Source: Actinobacteria bacterium OV320 (lineage in GTDB: Bacteria > Actinomycetota > Actinomycetes > Streptomycetales > Streptomycetaceae). From it: a stretch of DNA of 64,000 nt. Below are positions 8,463-15,808 of the stretch, in pieces; the first letter of the stretch is position 1, and every line of letters begins with the position of its first letter. The position numbers and the translations under genes are program-made. The notes under the pieces were generated by a model, which was given only the letters and a program-made list of their open reading frames with translations, made no database searches and had not been told where the DNA came from. Location of the stretch: positions 620,001 through 684,000 of the forward strand of contig LJCX01000029.1 in assembly GCA_001298545.1 (NCBI GenBank), read 5' to 3'.

Positions 8463-9068
8463 CTACGCGGGTTCCTCGGTGCCGTCCGGGACCACCGTCG
8501 CCACGATCCGCTCGACCAGCCCCTCCGGCACCCCCACCCCCGGCAGGACGCCGTCCAGGACGCCCGGCAGGGTCAGGTGCTCCAGGATCAGTCCGAGCAT
8601 CGCGAGGTACAGGACGACGACGGTCTCGTCGCCGCCGGGCAGGCCGGCCTCGCGGTGGAAGGACATGCCGTGGTCGAGGTCGCCGCGCACCGACGTGGTG
8701 AAGGAGGCACGGAGCTCGGGGCGCCGGGTGGCCTCGAGGCGCATCTCCAGCAGGGCGAGGTAGCCGCTCCGGTCACGGGTCGCGCGGGCCATCAGGTCGT
8801 GCATGAACGCCGTGACCAGACAGCGGTCGCGCGGCCGCGCCAGCAGTGCGCCCAGCACCTCGGGGTCGGGCGCCAGCCGGACGTGCAACCGGGCATCGAT
8901 CTGCCGCAGCAGGTCGTCGCGCCCGGTGAAGTAGTTGGAGGCGGTGCCCACCGGCACCGCGGCCGCCGAGTCCACCGCTCGGAACGTGAGCCCTCGCGCG
9001 CCCTCACGCGCGAGCACTTCCACCCCGGCGTCCACCAGGGCCGCCCGGCGCTCCGGATTTCCGGCCAT
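8463..9068 (-). CDS. TetR family transcriptional regulator
   Basis: 201 residues from ATG 9068. The N-terminal DNA-binding domain reads RRAALVDAGVEVLAREGARGLTFRAVDSAAAVPVGTASNYFTGRDDLL, a standard TetR helix-turn-helix with the TASNYF recognition helix. The C-terminal ligand domain is of the TetR_C_33-like helical type. It diverges from a dihydrofolate-reductase-like gene. An imperfect inverted repeat sits in the shared intergenic region, so it probably represses that gene and itself. The ligand is unknown. Confidence 0.9.
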   Translation of the reverse strand: MAGNPERRAALVDAGVEVLAREGARGLTFRAVDSAAAVPVGTASNYFTGRDDLLRQIDARLHVRLAPDPEVLGALLARPRDRCLVTAFMHDLMARATRDRSGYLALLEMRLEATRRPELRASFTTSVRGDLDHGMSFHREAGLPGGDETVVVLYLAMLGLILEHLTLPGVLDGVLPGVGVPEGLVERIVATVVPDGTEEPA

Positions 9069-9125
9069 GCGGAACCTTCTCTCTCACTTGGCCCCGTTTC
9101 CCGAAACACCGGGAAACCCGCTTGC

Positions 9126-9161
9126 AACCACTACACCTGAAGTACTACAACTGGAGTGGTT
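9126..9161. promoter_or_regulatory. Candidate TetR operator, imperfect inverted repeat
   Basis: The arms AACCACTACACCTG and CAACTGGAGTGGTT are inverted repeats matching at 11 of 14 positions with an 8-base spacer. The element lies between the divergent tetR gene and the reductase gene, where a local repressor would bind. The assignment rests on position and symmetry only. Confidence 0.45.
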
Positions 9162-9190
9162 CGGAAGTCAGCCTACGGAAAGAGCCCCAC

Positions 9191-9775
9191 TTGCGAAAGC
9201 TCACGTACTTCATCGCCTGCTCCGTCGACGGCTTCATCGGAGACGTGAACGGCGACGGCTCGGCGATGGTCGCCTACGTCGACGAGGAGTTCCTCGACTT
9301 CCTCAAGGCGGACTACCCGGAGACCGTGCCGACCCACGGCCGTCGCGCGCTCGGCTTCGACGACCTGGAGAACAGGAGGTTCGACACGATCATCCAGGGC
9401 CGGGCCAGCTACGACGTGGCGCTGAAGGAGGGCATCCCCAGCCCGTACGCACACCTGCGCCAGTACGTCGCCTCCCGCACCCTCGGCGAGTCGCCCTCCC
9501 CGGACGTCGAGATCATCGCGGACGGTCTGCTCGACAAGGTCCGGGAGCTGAAGGCGGAGGACGGCGGCCTCGACATCTACCTGTGCGGCGGCTCCCGTCT
9601 CGCGGGCGAGCTGCTCGACGAGATCGACGAGCTCGTGATCAAGACCTATCCGATGGTCTACGGCGCCGGCATGCCGATGTTCGGCGCCGGCTTCGACATC
9701 GCCCGCTTCACCTTCGGCGGGGTGCGCTCCTTCGGCAACGGCGCGGTCGTACGGACGTACGACAGGGAACGCTGA
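9191..9775 (+). CDS. Dihydrofolate reductase family protein (RibD C-terminal-like)
   Basis: 194 residues from TTG 9191 (LRKLTYFIACSVDGFIGD). This is the usual start of the family, and the residues further upstream overlap the candidate operator. It shows the DHFR/RibD-C fold: the SVDGFIGDVNGDGS nucleotide-side start, TIIQGRASYDVAL, IYLCGGSRLAGELLDEIDELVIKTYPMVYGAGMPMFG, and a C-terminal VRSFGNGAVVRTYDR strand. Such proteins reduce small heterocycles or unknown substrates with NADPH and are often paired with a TetR regulator, as here. The substrate cannot be stated. Confidence 0.87.
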   Translation: MRKLTYFIACSVDGFIGDVNGDGSAMVAYVDEEFLDFLKADYPETVPTHGRRALGFDDLENRRFDTIIQGRASYDVALKEGIPSPYAHLRQYVASRTLGESPSPDVEIIADGLLDKVRELKAEDGGLDIYLCGGSRLAGELLDEIDELVIKTYPMVYGAGMPMFGAGFDIARFTFGGVRSFGNGAVVRTYDRER

Positions 9776-9831
9776 CCGACACCGACGTACAGCGGGGAGC
9801 GCTCGGGTCCGTGCCGCCCTACCCTGGAGGC

Positions 9832-10092
9832 ATGGACCGGGAACAACGCGTCTGTCCCACCTGTGGGCAGCCAGTGCAGTCCGTCGTCCGGCGACACAAG
9901 ACGCTGGGCGCGTGGGTCCCGCGCTGGGTACCGGGCCCGTGTCACAACGCGCGCTGCGAGGCGTACGTGGAACCGGGCACCCGGCACAAGGCCGCCGAGC
10001 ACAAGGCCGCTGAGCACAAGGCCGCTGAGCACAAGGCCGCCGAGACCGAAGAGGAACCCGAACCCGAAGCCCCCGCTGCCCCGACCTCCTGA
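9832..10092 (+). CDS. Small zinc-ribbon-like protein with HKAAE repeats
   Basis: 86 residues from ATG 9832, preceded by a GGAGG ribosome site. The N-terminal half has CPTCGQP and later CHNARCEAYVEPG, together a four-cysteine ribbon that could hold zinc. The second half is a tandem pentapeptide, HKAAE repeated four times (the last copy reads HKAAET), then an acidic proline tail EEEPEPEAPAAPTS. The repeat is nearly identical at DNA level in 15-base units, so its copy number may vary between strains. I do not recognise a function. Confidence 0.75.
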   Translation: MDREQRVCPTCGQPVQSVVRRHKTLGAWVPRWVPGPCHNARCEAYVEPGTRHKAAEHKAAEHKAAEHKAAETEEEPEPEAPAAPTS

Positions 10093-10142
10093 CACCCGAC
10101 CTCCTGACCGCCTCACCTCCCGATCTCACCGAGCGGAGACCG

Positions 10143-10721
10143 ATGACCAGCCGAGTGACCTTGGTCTCCCCGGCGATCACTTCGGCCCTGCGCGAGGCGC
10201 GATTCGACGACGGCAGCTGCGAGGTGGACGCCGCCGGGGTGCGCCGGGCCCGGTCGGTCGCGGCCCTGCTGCCGGGCGCGGACCGTTCGGCGGCCTCGCC
10301 CTCCACCCGGTGCCGGCAGACCGCCGAGGCGCTGGGCCTGCCCGCGCCCCAGGTACCCGCGCTCGCCGCTCTCGACGTGGGCCGCTGGCGCGGCCGGACC
10401 CTCACCGAGGTGACCGCCGCCGAGCCGGACGCGGTCGCGTCCTGGCTGGCGGACCCGGCCCATGCCCCGCACGGCGGGGAGACGGTGCGGGAGCTGTGCG
10501 ACCGGGCCGGGGCCTGGCTGGAGGACACCGCCCGGACTCCGGGGCGGGTGACCGCCGTGGTGGAACCCGACGTCGTGCGAGCCCTGCTCGTGCGTGCGCT
10601 GGGCCTGCCGGAACCGGCCTTCTGGCGCCTCGACGTGCGTCCGCTGACCGCCGTGGACCTGAGCGGCCGGGCGGGACGGTGGAATCTGCGGGTGGGCGCG
10701 CCGCTGGGAGAGGGGCCGTAA
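10143..10721 (+). CDS. Histidine phosphatase superfamily member lacking the catalytic histidines
   Basis: 192 residues from ATG 10143. The fold elements of phosphoglycerate-mutase-like phosphatases are recognisable: SPSTRCRQTAEALGL, LDVGRWRGRTLTEVTAAEPD and HGGETVRELCDRAGAWLED. However, the N-terminal RHG triad is replaced by SPAITS, and the second catalytic His near the C terminus is replaced in AVVEPDVVRALL (usually a TH or SH at the EP position). The family members I recall from Streptomyces share this loss. It may bind a phosphorylated ligand instead of cleaving it. It converges with the VOC gene across 12 bases. Confidence 0.75.
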   Translation: MTSRVTLVSPAITSALREARFDDGSCEVDAAGVRRARSVAALLPGADRSAASPSTRCRQTAEALGLPAPQVPALAALDVGRWRGRTLTEVTAAEPDAVASWLADPAHAPHGGETVRELCDRAGAWLEDTARTPGRVTAVVEPDVVRALLVRALGLPEPAFWRLDVRPLTAVDLSGRAGRWNLRVGAPLGEGP

Positions 10722-10733
10722 GCGGCCCGGCGC

Positions 10734-11519
10734 TCAGTGGCCGGACGTCGGTCCGGTGGCCCGGGAAGCCGCGCGGGGCAGCCCGCCCGTCTCCGCGTCG
10801 CGCCCGGTCAGGCAGTACAGGCCGCCGGTCGGGTCACGCATCACCGTCCAGTGCGGTCGGCGGGCGACGAGGACCGCGCCGAGCTCCTCGTGCCGGGCGC
10901 GTACGGCGTCGATGTCCGGGCCGCAGGCCAGGTCGGGATGGGCGCGGACAGCGCTCTCCGTGTCGAGCCGCTGGAGCAGGATCCGGATCGGCAGCCCCGG
11001 CGGCGGCTCGACCACGTGGAACTCGGGCCGGGAGCCCGGCCGGGCCGACCAGTCGGGCAACAGGCCGCTCCAGAAGGCCACTTCGGCGTCGTACGCCGAC
11101 GGCGGGGTGTCCATGCACACCTGGTCCAGACGGCTGCCGGCCACCACGGGCGGCCGCACGGACTCCCCCTGCCACGGCACCGCGCAGAACAACTGCCCGG
11201 CGGGGGAGCGCAGTACGGCCCAGCCGTCGTGCGCGGCGGCCGTCTCCGCGCCCAGTTCCCGCGCCCACGCGACGAAACCGGGCACATCCCGCACGGAGAG
11301 GTCCAGATGCGCGCCGCCCTCGCCGTCCGTGACGGCCTGCGCCTTCACACAGGTGTCGGCGTCGGCGCCCTTCGGCAGCAGGGTGACGAACTCCGCGTCC
11401 TCGCCCCTGGGGGCGGAGAGGGACGTGTCGGTGACGGCGGTCCAGAAGTCGCACGCCCGCGCGAAGCTCGGGGTGGGCCGGTCGACGAAGACGTGGGCCC
11501 AGCGGACCGGTCCGCTCAT
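10734..11519 (-). CDS. VOC family protein with two glyoxalase-like domains
   Basis: 261 residues from ATG 11519. Two vicinal-oxygen-chelate modules in tandem: residues about 5-120 (WAHVFVDRPTPSFARACDFWTAVT ... VLRSPAGQLFCAVPW) and about 130-245 (LDQVCMDTPPSAYDAEVAFWSGLL ... VMRDPTGGLYCLTGRD). Members bind a metal and act on small molecules or sequester antibiotics. The substrate is not predictable. The start codon overlaps the stop of the preceding VOC gene by ATGA, so the two are one translational unit under the AraC-type gene. Confidence 0.85.
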   Translation of the reverse strand: MSGPVRWAHVFVDRPTPSFARACDFWTAVTDTSLSAPRGEDAEFVTLLPKGADADTCVKAQAVTDGEGGAHLDLSVRDVPGFVAWARELGAETAAAHDGWAVLRSPAGQLFCAVPWQGESVRPPVVAGSRLDQVCMDTPPSAYDAEVAFWSGLLPDWSARPGSRPEFHVVEPPPGLPIRILLQRLDTESAVRAHPDLACGPDIDAVRARHEELGAVLVARRPHWTVMRDPTGGLYCLTGRDAETGGLPRAASRATGPTSGH

Positions 11520-11929
11520 CCGGTCCGCTCCATGAACCGCAGCATGTTCCCCGCCGGGTCACGGAACGCGCAGTCGCGCACCCCGTAGGGCTGGTCCGTC
11601 GGCTCCTGGAGCACCTCGACGCCGGCCTCCCGCACCCGCGCGTGCAGCGCGTCGCAGTCGGCGGTGGTGAAGATGACCCCGCGCAGCACGCCCTTGGCCA
11701 GCAGCCGGGCCATCGCCTCCCGGTCGGCGGGGGAGAAGTCCGGGTTCGCGCCCGGCGGCTCCAGTACGAGGTTCACGTCCGGCTGGAGCGGCGACCCGAC
11801 GGTCACCCAGCGCATCCCCTCGAAGGAGACGTCGTTGCGGACTTCGAGGCCGAGCACCTCGACGTAGAAGTGCAGCGCCTTGTCGTGGTCGTCGACGGCG
11901 ACGAAACACTGGTGGAGTTTGAGGTCCAT
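11516..11929 (-). CDS. VOC family protein (glyoxalase/bleomycin-resistance fold)
   Basis: 137 residues from ATG 11929 (MDLKLHQCFVAVDDHDKALHFYVEVLGLEV). I reject an upstream start that would add 19 basic residues overlapping the regulator. It has one VOC module with QCFVAVDD and the closing EPTDQPYGVRDCAFRDPAGNML, where the final metal-ligand Glu or His position is shifted. It lies 10 bases downstream of the AraC-type regulator and overlaps the next VOC gene by four bases. The operon order regulator-VOC-VOC is common in Streptomyces. Confidence 0.87.
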   Translation of the reverse strand: MDLKLHQCFVAVDDHDKALHFYVEVLGLEVRNDVSFEGMRWVTVGSPLQPDVNLVLEPPGANPDFSPADREAMARLLAKGVLRGVIFTTADCDALHARVREAGVEVLQEPTDQPYGVRDCAFRDPAGNMLRFMERTG

Positions 11930-11939
11930 GGCGTCCAGC

Positions 11940-12341
11940 CTAGGTGTGCCTGCCGCGCGGCGGGCGGGTGTACGTCCGGGCCACACAGGACGGGATCACC
12001 GCGCCGGCCTCGTGCGACCGCGCCCGGTACGCGCTCGGGGTCTCGCCGACCAGTTCGGTGAAGCGGGAGCTGAACGAGCCGAGCGAGGTGCAGCCGACGG
12101 CCATGCAGACCTCGGTCACGGTCAGGTCGCCGCGGCGCAGGAGGGTCTTGGCGCGCTCGATCCGCCGGGTCATGAGATAGCCGTAGGGCGTCTCGCCGTA
12201 GGCCTCGCGGAAGCTGCGCTGGAAGTGGCCCGGGGACATCAGCGCGGTGCTCGCGAGCGCCGCGACATCGAGTGGCTCCGCGTACTCACGGTCCATCCGG
12301 TCACGTGCCTGCCGCAGCCGTTTCAGGTCCTCGAGGGTCAC
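11940..12341 (-). CDS. AraC family regulator, compact form
   Basis: 133 residues from ATG 12341, consisting almost only of the double helix-turn-helix domain: VAALASTALMSPGHFQRSFREAYGETPYGYLMTRR and a second helix set around VCMAVGCTSLGSFSSRFTELVGETPSAYR. No separate ligand domain is present, so it either responds to another protein or works constitutively. It is the first gene of a three-gene unit with two VOC proteins and most likely controls them. Confidence 0.9.
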   Translation of the reverse strand: MTLEDLKRLRQARDRMDREYAEPLDVAALASTALMSPGHFQRSFREAYGETPYGYLMTRRIERAKTLLRRGDLTVTEVCMAVGCTSLGSFSSRFTELVGETPSAYRARSHEAGAVIPSCVARTYTRPPRGRHT

Positions 12342-12391
12342 GGGGCCAGCATCGCACGGAGGGCGGCATCCCGGCGGCGGAGAAAAGGAGA

Positions 12392-12445
12392 CCGCACCCG
12401 GGCCGTCGGGGTCGCCGTGTTCGGCGGCCCGCGGACCGGGTGCGG
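12392..12445 (-). terminator. Stem-loop downstream of sodN
   Basis: The arms CCGCACCCGG and CCGGGTGCGG are perfectly complementary over 10 bases, and GC-rich inner pairing fills the 34-base loop. It lies in the 169-base gap between the end of sodN and the AraC-type gene on the same strand, so it probably ends the sodN transcript. Confidence 0.5.
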
Positions 12446-12510
12446 ACAGGTGGGCGTCGCGACCGGCGCAGGCGCAGGTCGGACGGCCCGGGACGAACTT
12501 CAGGCCTTGA

Positions 12511-12906
12511 TCAGGCCTTCTTGGTCTCCCAGAAGATCTTGTCGATCTCGGCGATGAGCTCCAGGGCCTTCTCGCCGGTCTTCGGGTCCGTCGAGGCCTT
12601 GGCGGCCGACAGGGCCTTCAGGGTGTCGTTGACCAGCTGGTGCAGCTGCGGGTACTTCTCGAAGTGCGGCGGCTTGAAGTAGTCGCTCCACAGCACGGAG
12701 ACGTGGTGCTTCGCGAGCTCGGCACGCTGCTCCTTGATGACGGTGGCGCGCGCCTGGAAGTGCGGGTCGTCGTTGGCGGCCATCTTTTCCTGGACGGCCT
12801 TCACCGACTCCGCCTCGATGCGGGCCTGGGCCGGGTCGTACACACCGCAGGGCAGGTCGCAGTGTGCGCTGACCTTGACCTTGGGGGCAAACAGGCGGGA
12901 AAGCAT
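12511..12906 (-). CDS. sodN: Nickel superoxide dismutase precursor
   Basis: 131 residues from ATG 12906. A 14-residue propeptide (MLSRLFAPKVKVSA) precedes HCDLPCGVYDP, the nickel hook: after cleavage His1, Cys2 and Cys6 hold the metal. The rest is the four-helix bundle ending LELIAEIDKIFWETKKA. It converts superoxide to peroxide and oxygen in the cytoplasm as a hexamer. The divergent sodX gene encodes the protease that exposes His1. In S. coelicolor the nickel regulator Nur and a small RNA cut from sodF mRNA control sodN. Whether that holds here is not visible. Confidence 0.97.
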   Translation of the reverse strand: MLSRLFAPKVKVSAHCDLPCGVYDPAQARIEAESVKAVQEKMAANDDPHFQARATVIKEQRAELAKHHVSVLWSDYFKPPHFEKYPQLHQLVNDTLKALSAAKASTDPKTGEKALELIAEIDKIFWETKKA

Positions 12907-13051
12907 GGAGCGTTCCTTCCTCGTGATCGTCTTCTCAGGTGGGACATTACTCCCTGGGAGACGGCTTTTCGCGAGTGCCCCCATGGGCTTAGGACAAAAG
13001 TCCGGGGTCAGACTGAGACTGGTGGAGGAACAGACCGGGGAGGTGCCGGCG

Positions 13052-13486
13052 ATGCCGGAGCTGTCGCAGGAGACCGAGCGCGCGAGGGCGGCCGCGCTCT
13101 TCGGACTGGCCGAGGTGACCGGCCCGTCCATGGTGCCCACGCTGTACCAGGGAGACCGGCTGGTGGTGCAGTACGGCGCCCGGGTCCGGGTCGGTGACGT
13201 GATCGTGCTGCGGCATCCGTTCCAGCAGGACCTGCTCGTCGTCAAACGGGCCGCGGAGCGTCGTGAGGGCGGGTGGTGGGTCCGTGGGGACAACACCTAC
13301 GCCGGCGGCGACAGCACCGACTACGGGACCGTGCCCGACGAGCTGATCCTGGGCAAGGTGCGGCTGCGCTACCGCCCGTTGAAGCCCGGTCAGCGTTCGC
13401 CGCTGGCGGTGGTGCGCTGGGCGCTGTCGGCGGCCAGGCCGGTGCTGGCCGTCCGGTCCGCCTCCAGGCGCTTGCGGGCGCGGTAG
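13052..13486 (+). CDS. sodX: Nickel-type superoxide dismutase maturation protease
   Basis: 144 residues from ATG 13052, with GGGGAGG eight bases upstream. It is related to signal peptidase I: VTGPSMVPTLYQGDRLVVQYG contains the catalytic Ser of the PSM motif, DLLVVKRAAER the catalytic Lys region, and WVRGDNTYAGGDSTDYG the GDN box. It trims the SodN propeptide so that nickel can be bound. It is divergent from sodN over a 145-base shared promoter region. Its last 97 bases overlap the 3' end of the oppositely oriented CGNR gene, and its C-terminal basic tail (ARPVLAVRSASRRLRAR) falls in that overlap. Confidence 0.93.
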   Translation: MPELSQETERARAAALFGLAEVTGPSMVPTLYQGDRLVVQYGARVRVGDVIVLRHPFQQDLLVVKRAAERREGGWWVRGDNTYAGGDSTDYGTVPDELILGKVRLRYRPLKPGQRSPLAVVRWALSAARPVLAVRSASRRLRAR

Positions 13487-14019
13487 GCGGCCACGTTGGC
13501 GCGGGTGGCGCAGCGGTCGGAGCAGTAGCGCCGGGAGCGGTTGGTCGAGGTGTCGAGGTAGGCGTTGCGGCAGGGGCCGGCCTCGCACAGGCCCAGGCGG
13601 TCGACGCCGTACTCGGTGAGATGGAACGCCAGGCCCATGGCCGCGATGGCCGCGTAGCCCGCCGTCGCGTTCGACGGGTGGTCGGCCAGGTGCATGTGCC
13701 ACAGCGGGCGGCCGTCGTCGTCGCGGAAGTCGTGGCCGGAGATCTGCGGGCTCACCGGGAACTCCAGCAGGAGCGAGTTCAGCAGGTCCACCGCGAGGGT
13801 CTCGTCGCCGCCGTCGGCCGCCTCGAAGACCGCGCGCAGGCGGGCCCGGACCGAGCGGAACCGGGTGACGTCCGCGTCGGTCGCCCGACGGCCCGCCGAC
13901 TGGTTGCCGCCGAAGAGGGCGCGGACCGCCTCGACCGAGGTCAGCGCGTCCTTGCCCCGGGCCGGTTCCTCGCTGTTGACGAGGCGCACGGCGTAGTCCG
14001 AGTAATAGGCCAGTTCCAC
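13390..14019 (-). CDS. CGNR zinc finger / ABATE domain protein
   Basis: 209 residues from ATG 14019. The N-terminal ABATE-like domain (YYSDYAVRLVNSEEP ... RFRSVRARLRAVFEA) is followed by the C-terminal finger LGLCEAGPCRNAYLDTSTNRSRRYCSDRCATRANVAAYRARK, in which four cysteines in the CxxxxCxxxY...YCSxxC pattern bind zinc. Such proteins are thought to be transcription regulators acting under stress. The last 32 codons overlap sodX on the other strand, and the tail there (TASTGLAADSAQRTTASGER) is low-complexity, so one of the two tails is probably under weak selection. Confidence 0.88.
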   Translation of the reverse strand: MELAYYSDYAVRLVNSEEPARGKDALTSVEAVRALFGGNQSAGRRATDADVTRFRSVRARLRAVFEAADGGDETLAVDLLNSLLLEFPVSPQISGHDFRDDDGRPLWHMHLADHPSNATAGYAAIAAMGLAFHLTEYGVDRLGLCEAGPCRNAYLDTSTNRSRRYCSDRCATRANVAAYRARKRLEADRTASTGLAADSAQRTTASGER

Positions 14020-14120
14020 TTGTAGTCCTTACGGTGGCGCTCTATGGTCGGGGTGCGGGCGGGGGTAACAGCCGTTCGTGCTTCCAGGGTATTACGTGAC
14101 GAACACGGCGGAGGGTTGCG

Positions 14121-14939
14121 ATGACGGACGCGCAGACGACCACGACCGGTGCCATGAACGGTGTCACGACGGGTGCCACGGCGGGTGCCACGAACGGCGC
14201 CGACTGGGCTGCCTGGCAGCGGAGCTGGGACCGCCAGCAGGAGTGGTACATGCCCGACCGCGAGGAACGCTTCCGGATCATGCTCGACATGGTCGAGGGG
14301 CTCGTCGGGCCCGCCCCGCGCGTCCTCGACCTCGCCTGCGGCACCGGCACCATCACCGCCCGGCTGCTCGCCCGCCTCCCCGGCGCGACCAGCACCGGCG
14401 TCGACCTCGACCCCGCGCTCCTCGCCATCGCCGAGGGCACCTTCGACGGCGACGACCGCGTCACCCTCGTGACGGCGGACCTCAAGGACCCCGACTGGCC
14501 GGCCCGCCTGCCGTACGACACGTACGACGCCGTCCTGACCGCCACGGCCCTGCACTGGCTGCACAGCGAACCCCTCGCCGCCCTCTACGGCCAGGTCGCG
14601 GAACTCGTCCGCGACGGCGGTGTCTTCATGAACGCGGACCACATGATCGACGACACGACGCCCCGGATCAACGCGGCGGAGCGCGCGCAGCGCCACGCCC
14701 GCATGGATCAGGCCAGGGCCGACGGGGTGCTCGACTGGGCCGAGTGGTGGCAGCTCGCCGCCAAGGACCCCGTACTCGCCGGGCCGACCGCCCGCCGCTT
14801 CGAGATCTACGGCGAGCACGCCGACGGCGACATGCCCTCCGCCTCCTGGCACGCTCGCGTGCTGCTCGAACAGGGCTTCAGCGAGGCTCGGCCCGTGTGG
14901 GCGTCACCCTCCGACACTCTGTTGCTGGCGTTGAAGTGA
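14121..14939 (+). CDS. Class I SAM-dependent methyltransferase
   Basis: 272 residues from ATG 14121. VLDLACGTGTITARLLARLPGATSTGVDLDP is motif I with the SAM-binding loop and acidic ribose contact. YDAVLTATALHWLHSEP and LVRDGGVFMNADHM are motifs II and III of the methyltransferase_25/31 class. The substrate is unknown. The first 25 residues are a low-complexity Thr/Gly/Ala stretch (GAMNGVTTGATAGATNGAD) coded by short direct repeats and probably disordered. It diverges from the CGNR gene (101 bases) and converges with the ABC transporter operon. Confidence 0.87.
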   Translation: MTDAQTTTTGAMNGVTTGATAGATNGADWAAWQRSWDRQQEWYMPDREERFRIMLDMVEGLVGPAPRVLDLACGTGTITARLLARLPGATSTGVDLDPALLAIAEGTFDGDDRVTLVTADLKDPDWPARLPYDTYDAVLTATALHWLHSEPLAALYGQVAELVRDGGVFMNADHMIDDTTPRINAAERAQRHARMDQARADGVLDWAEWWQLAAKDPVLAGPTARRFEIYGEHADGDMPSASWHARVLLEQGFSEARPVWASPSDTLLLALK

Positions 14940-15000
14940 CCGCGGCACCGTACCGACGAGATCCGGCCAGCCGGCACTGATCCGTCCCGAACGGCGGAAA

Positions 15001-15027
15001 GGGCGGTACGGGATTCCCGTACCGCCC
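15001..15027. terminator. Hairpin between converging methyltransferase and ABC transporter genes
   Basis: GGGCGGTACGGG and CCCGTACCGCCC pair perfectly over 12 bases around a 3-base loop. The hairpin lies between the stop of the methyltransferase gene and the stop of the convergent ABC ATPase gene, so it can terminate both. It has no long T run. Confidence 0.7.
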
Positions 15028-15046
15028 CTTCTCGTCCGCCGTGCCG

Positions 15047-15808
15047 CTACAGCACCTTGGACAGGAACGCCTGCGTCCGCTCGTGCTGCGGGTTGGTCAG
15101 GACGTCGCGCGGGTTGCCGGACTCCACGACCACGCCGCCGTCCATGAAGACCAGGCTGTCGCCCACCTCGCGGGCGAAGCCCATCTCGTGGGTGACGACG
15201 ACCATCGTCATGCCGGACTCGGCCAGGTCGCGCATGACGTCGAGGACGTCACCGACCAGCTCCGGGTCGAGCGCCGAGGTCGGCTCGTCGAACAGCATCA
15301 GCTTCGGGTCCATCGCCAGGGCCCGGGCGATGGCGACGCGCTGCTGCTGGCCGCCGGAGAGCTGCGAGGGATAGGCCCCGGCCTTGTCGGCGAGGCCGAC
15401 GCGGTCCAGAAGCTCCTTCGCGCGCTCTTTCGCCTTGGCCTTGCTGATGCCCTTGACCTGGACCGGGGCCTCGATGACGTTGTCCGCGGCCGTCATGTGC
15501 GGGAACAGGTTGAACCGCTGGAACACCATGCCGATGTCCCGGCGCTTCAGCGCGACCTCGCTGTCCTTGAGCTCGTACAGCTTGTCGCCCTTCTGGCGGT
15601 AGCCGACCAGCTCGCCGTCGACGTACAGCCGCCCGGCGTTGATCTTCTCGAGGTGGTTGATGCACCGCAGGAAGGTCGACTTGCCGGAGCCGGAGGGGCC
15701 GATGAGGCAGAACACCTCGCCGTTCTTGACCTCCAGGTCGATGCCCTTGAGGACCTCGACCGCGCCGAAGGACTTGTGCACGCCCTCGGCCTTCACCATC
15801 GCGGTCAT
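15047..15808 (-). CDS. Polar amino-acid ABC transporter ATP-binding protein
   Basis: 253 residues from ATG 15808. Walker A is GPSGSGKST, the signature is LSGGQQQRVAIARALA, Walker B is LMLFDEPTSALDPE, and the switch His is in VVVTHEMGFAREV. The layout is that of GlnQ/GluA-type ATPases, which power uptake of glutamate, glutamine or related amino acids. Its ATG overlaps the permease stop by ATGA. The order of the unit is binding protein, permease, ATPase. The usual FKQF in the Q-loop region is FQRFNLFPHMTA here, a normal variant. Confidence 0.95.
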   Translation of the reverse strand: MTAMVKAEGVHKSFGAVEVLKGIDLEVKNGEVFCLIGPSGSGKSTFLRCINHLEKINAGRLYVDGELVGYRQKGDKLYELKDSEVALKRRDIGMVFQRFNLFPHMTAADNVIEAPVQVKGISKAKAKERAKELLDRVGLADKAGAYPSQLSGGQQQRVAIARALAMDPKLMLFDEPTSALDPELVGDVLDVMRDLAESGMTMVVVTHEMGFAREVGDSLVFMDGGVVVESGNPRDVLTNPQHERTQAFLSKVL

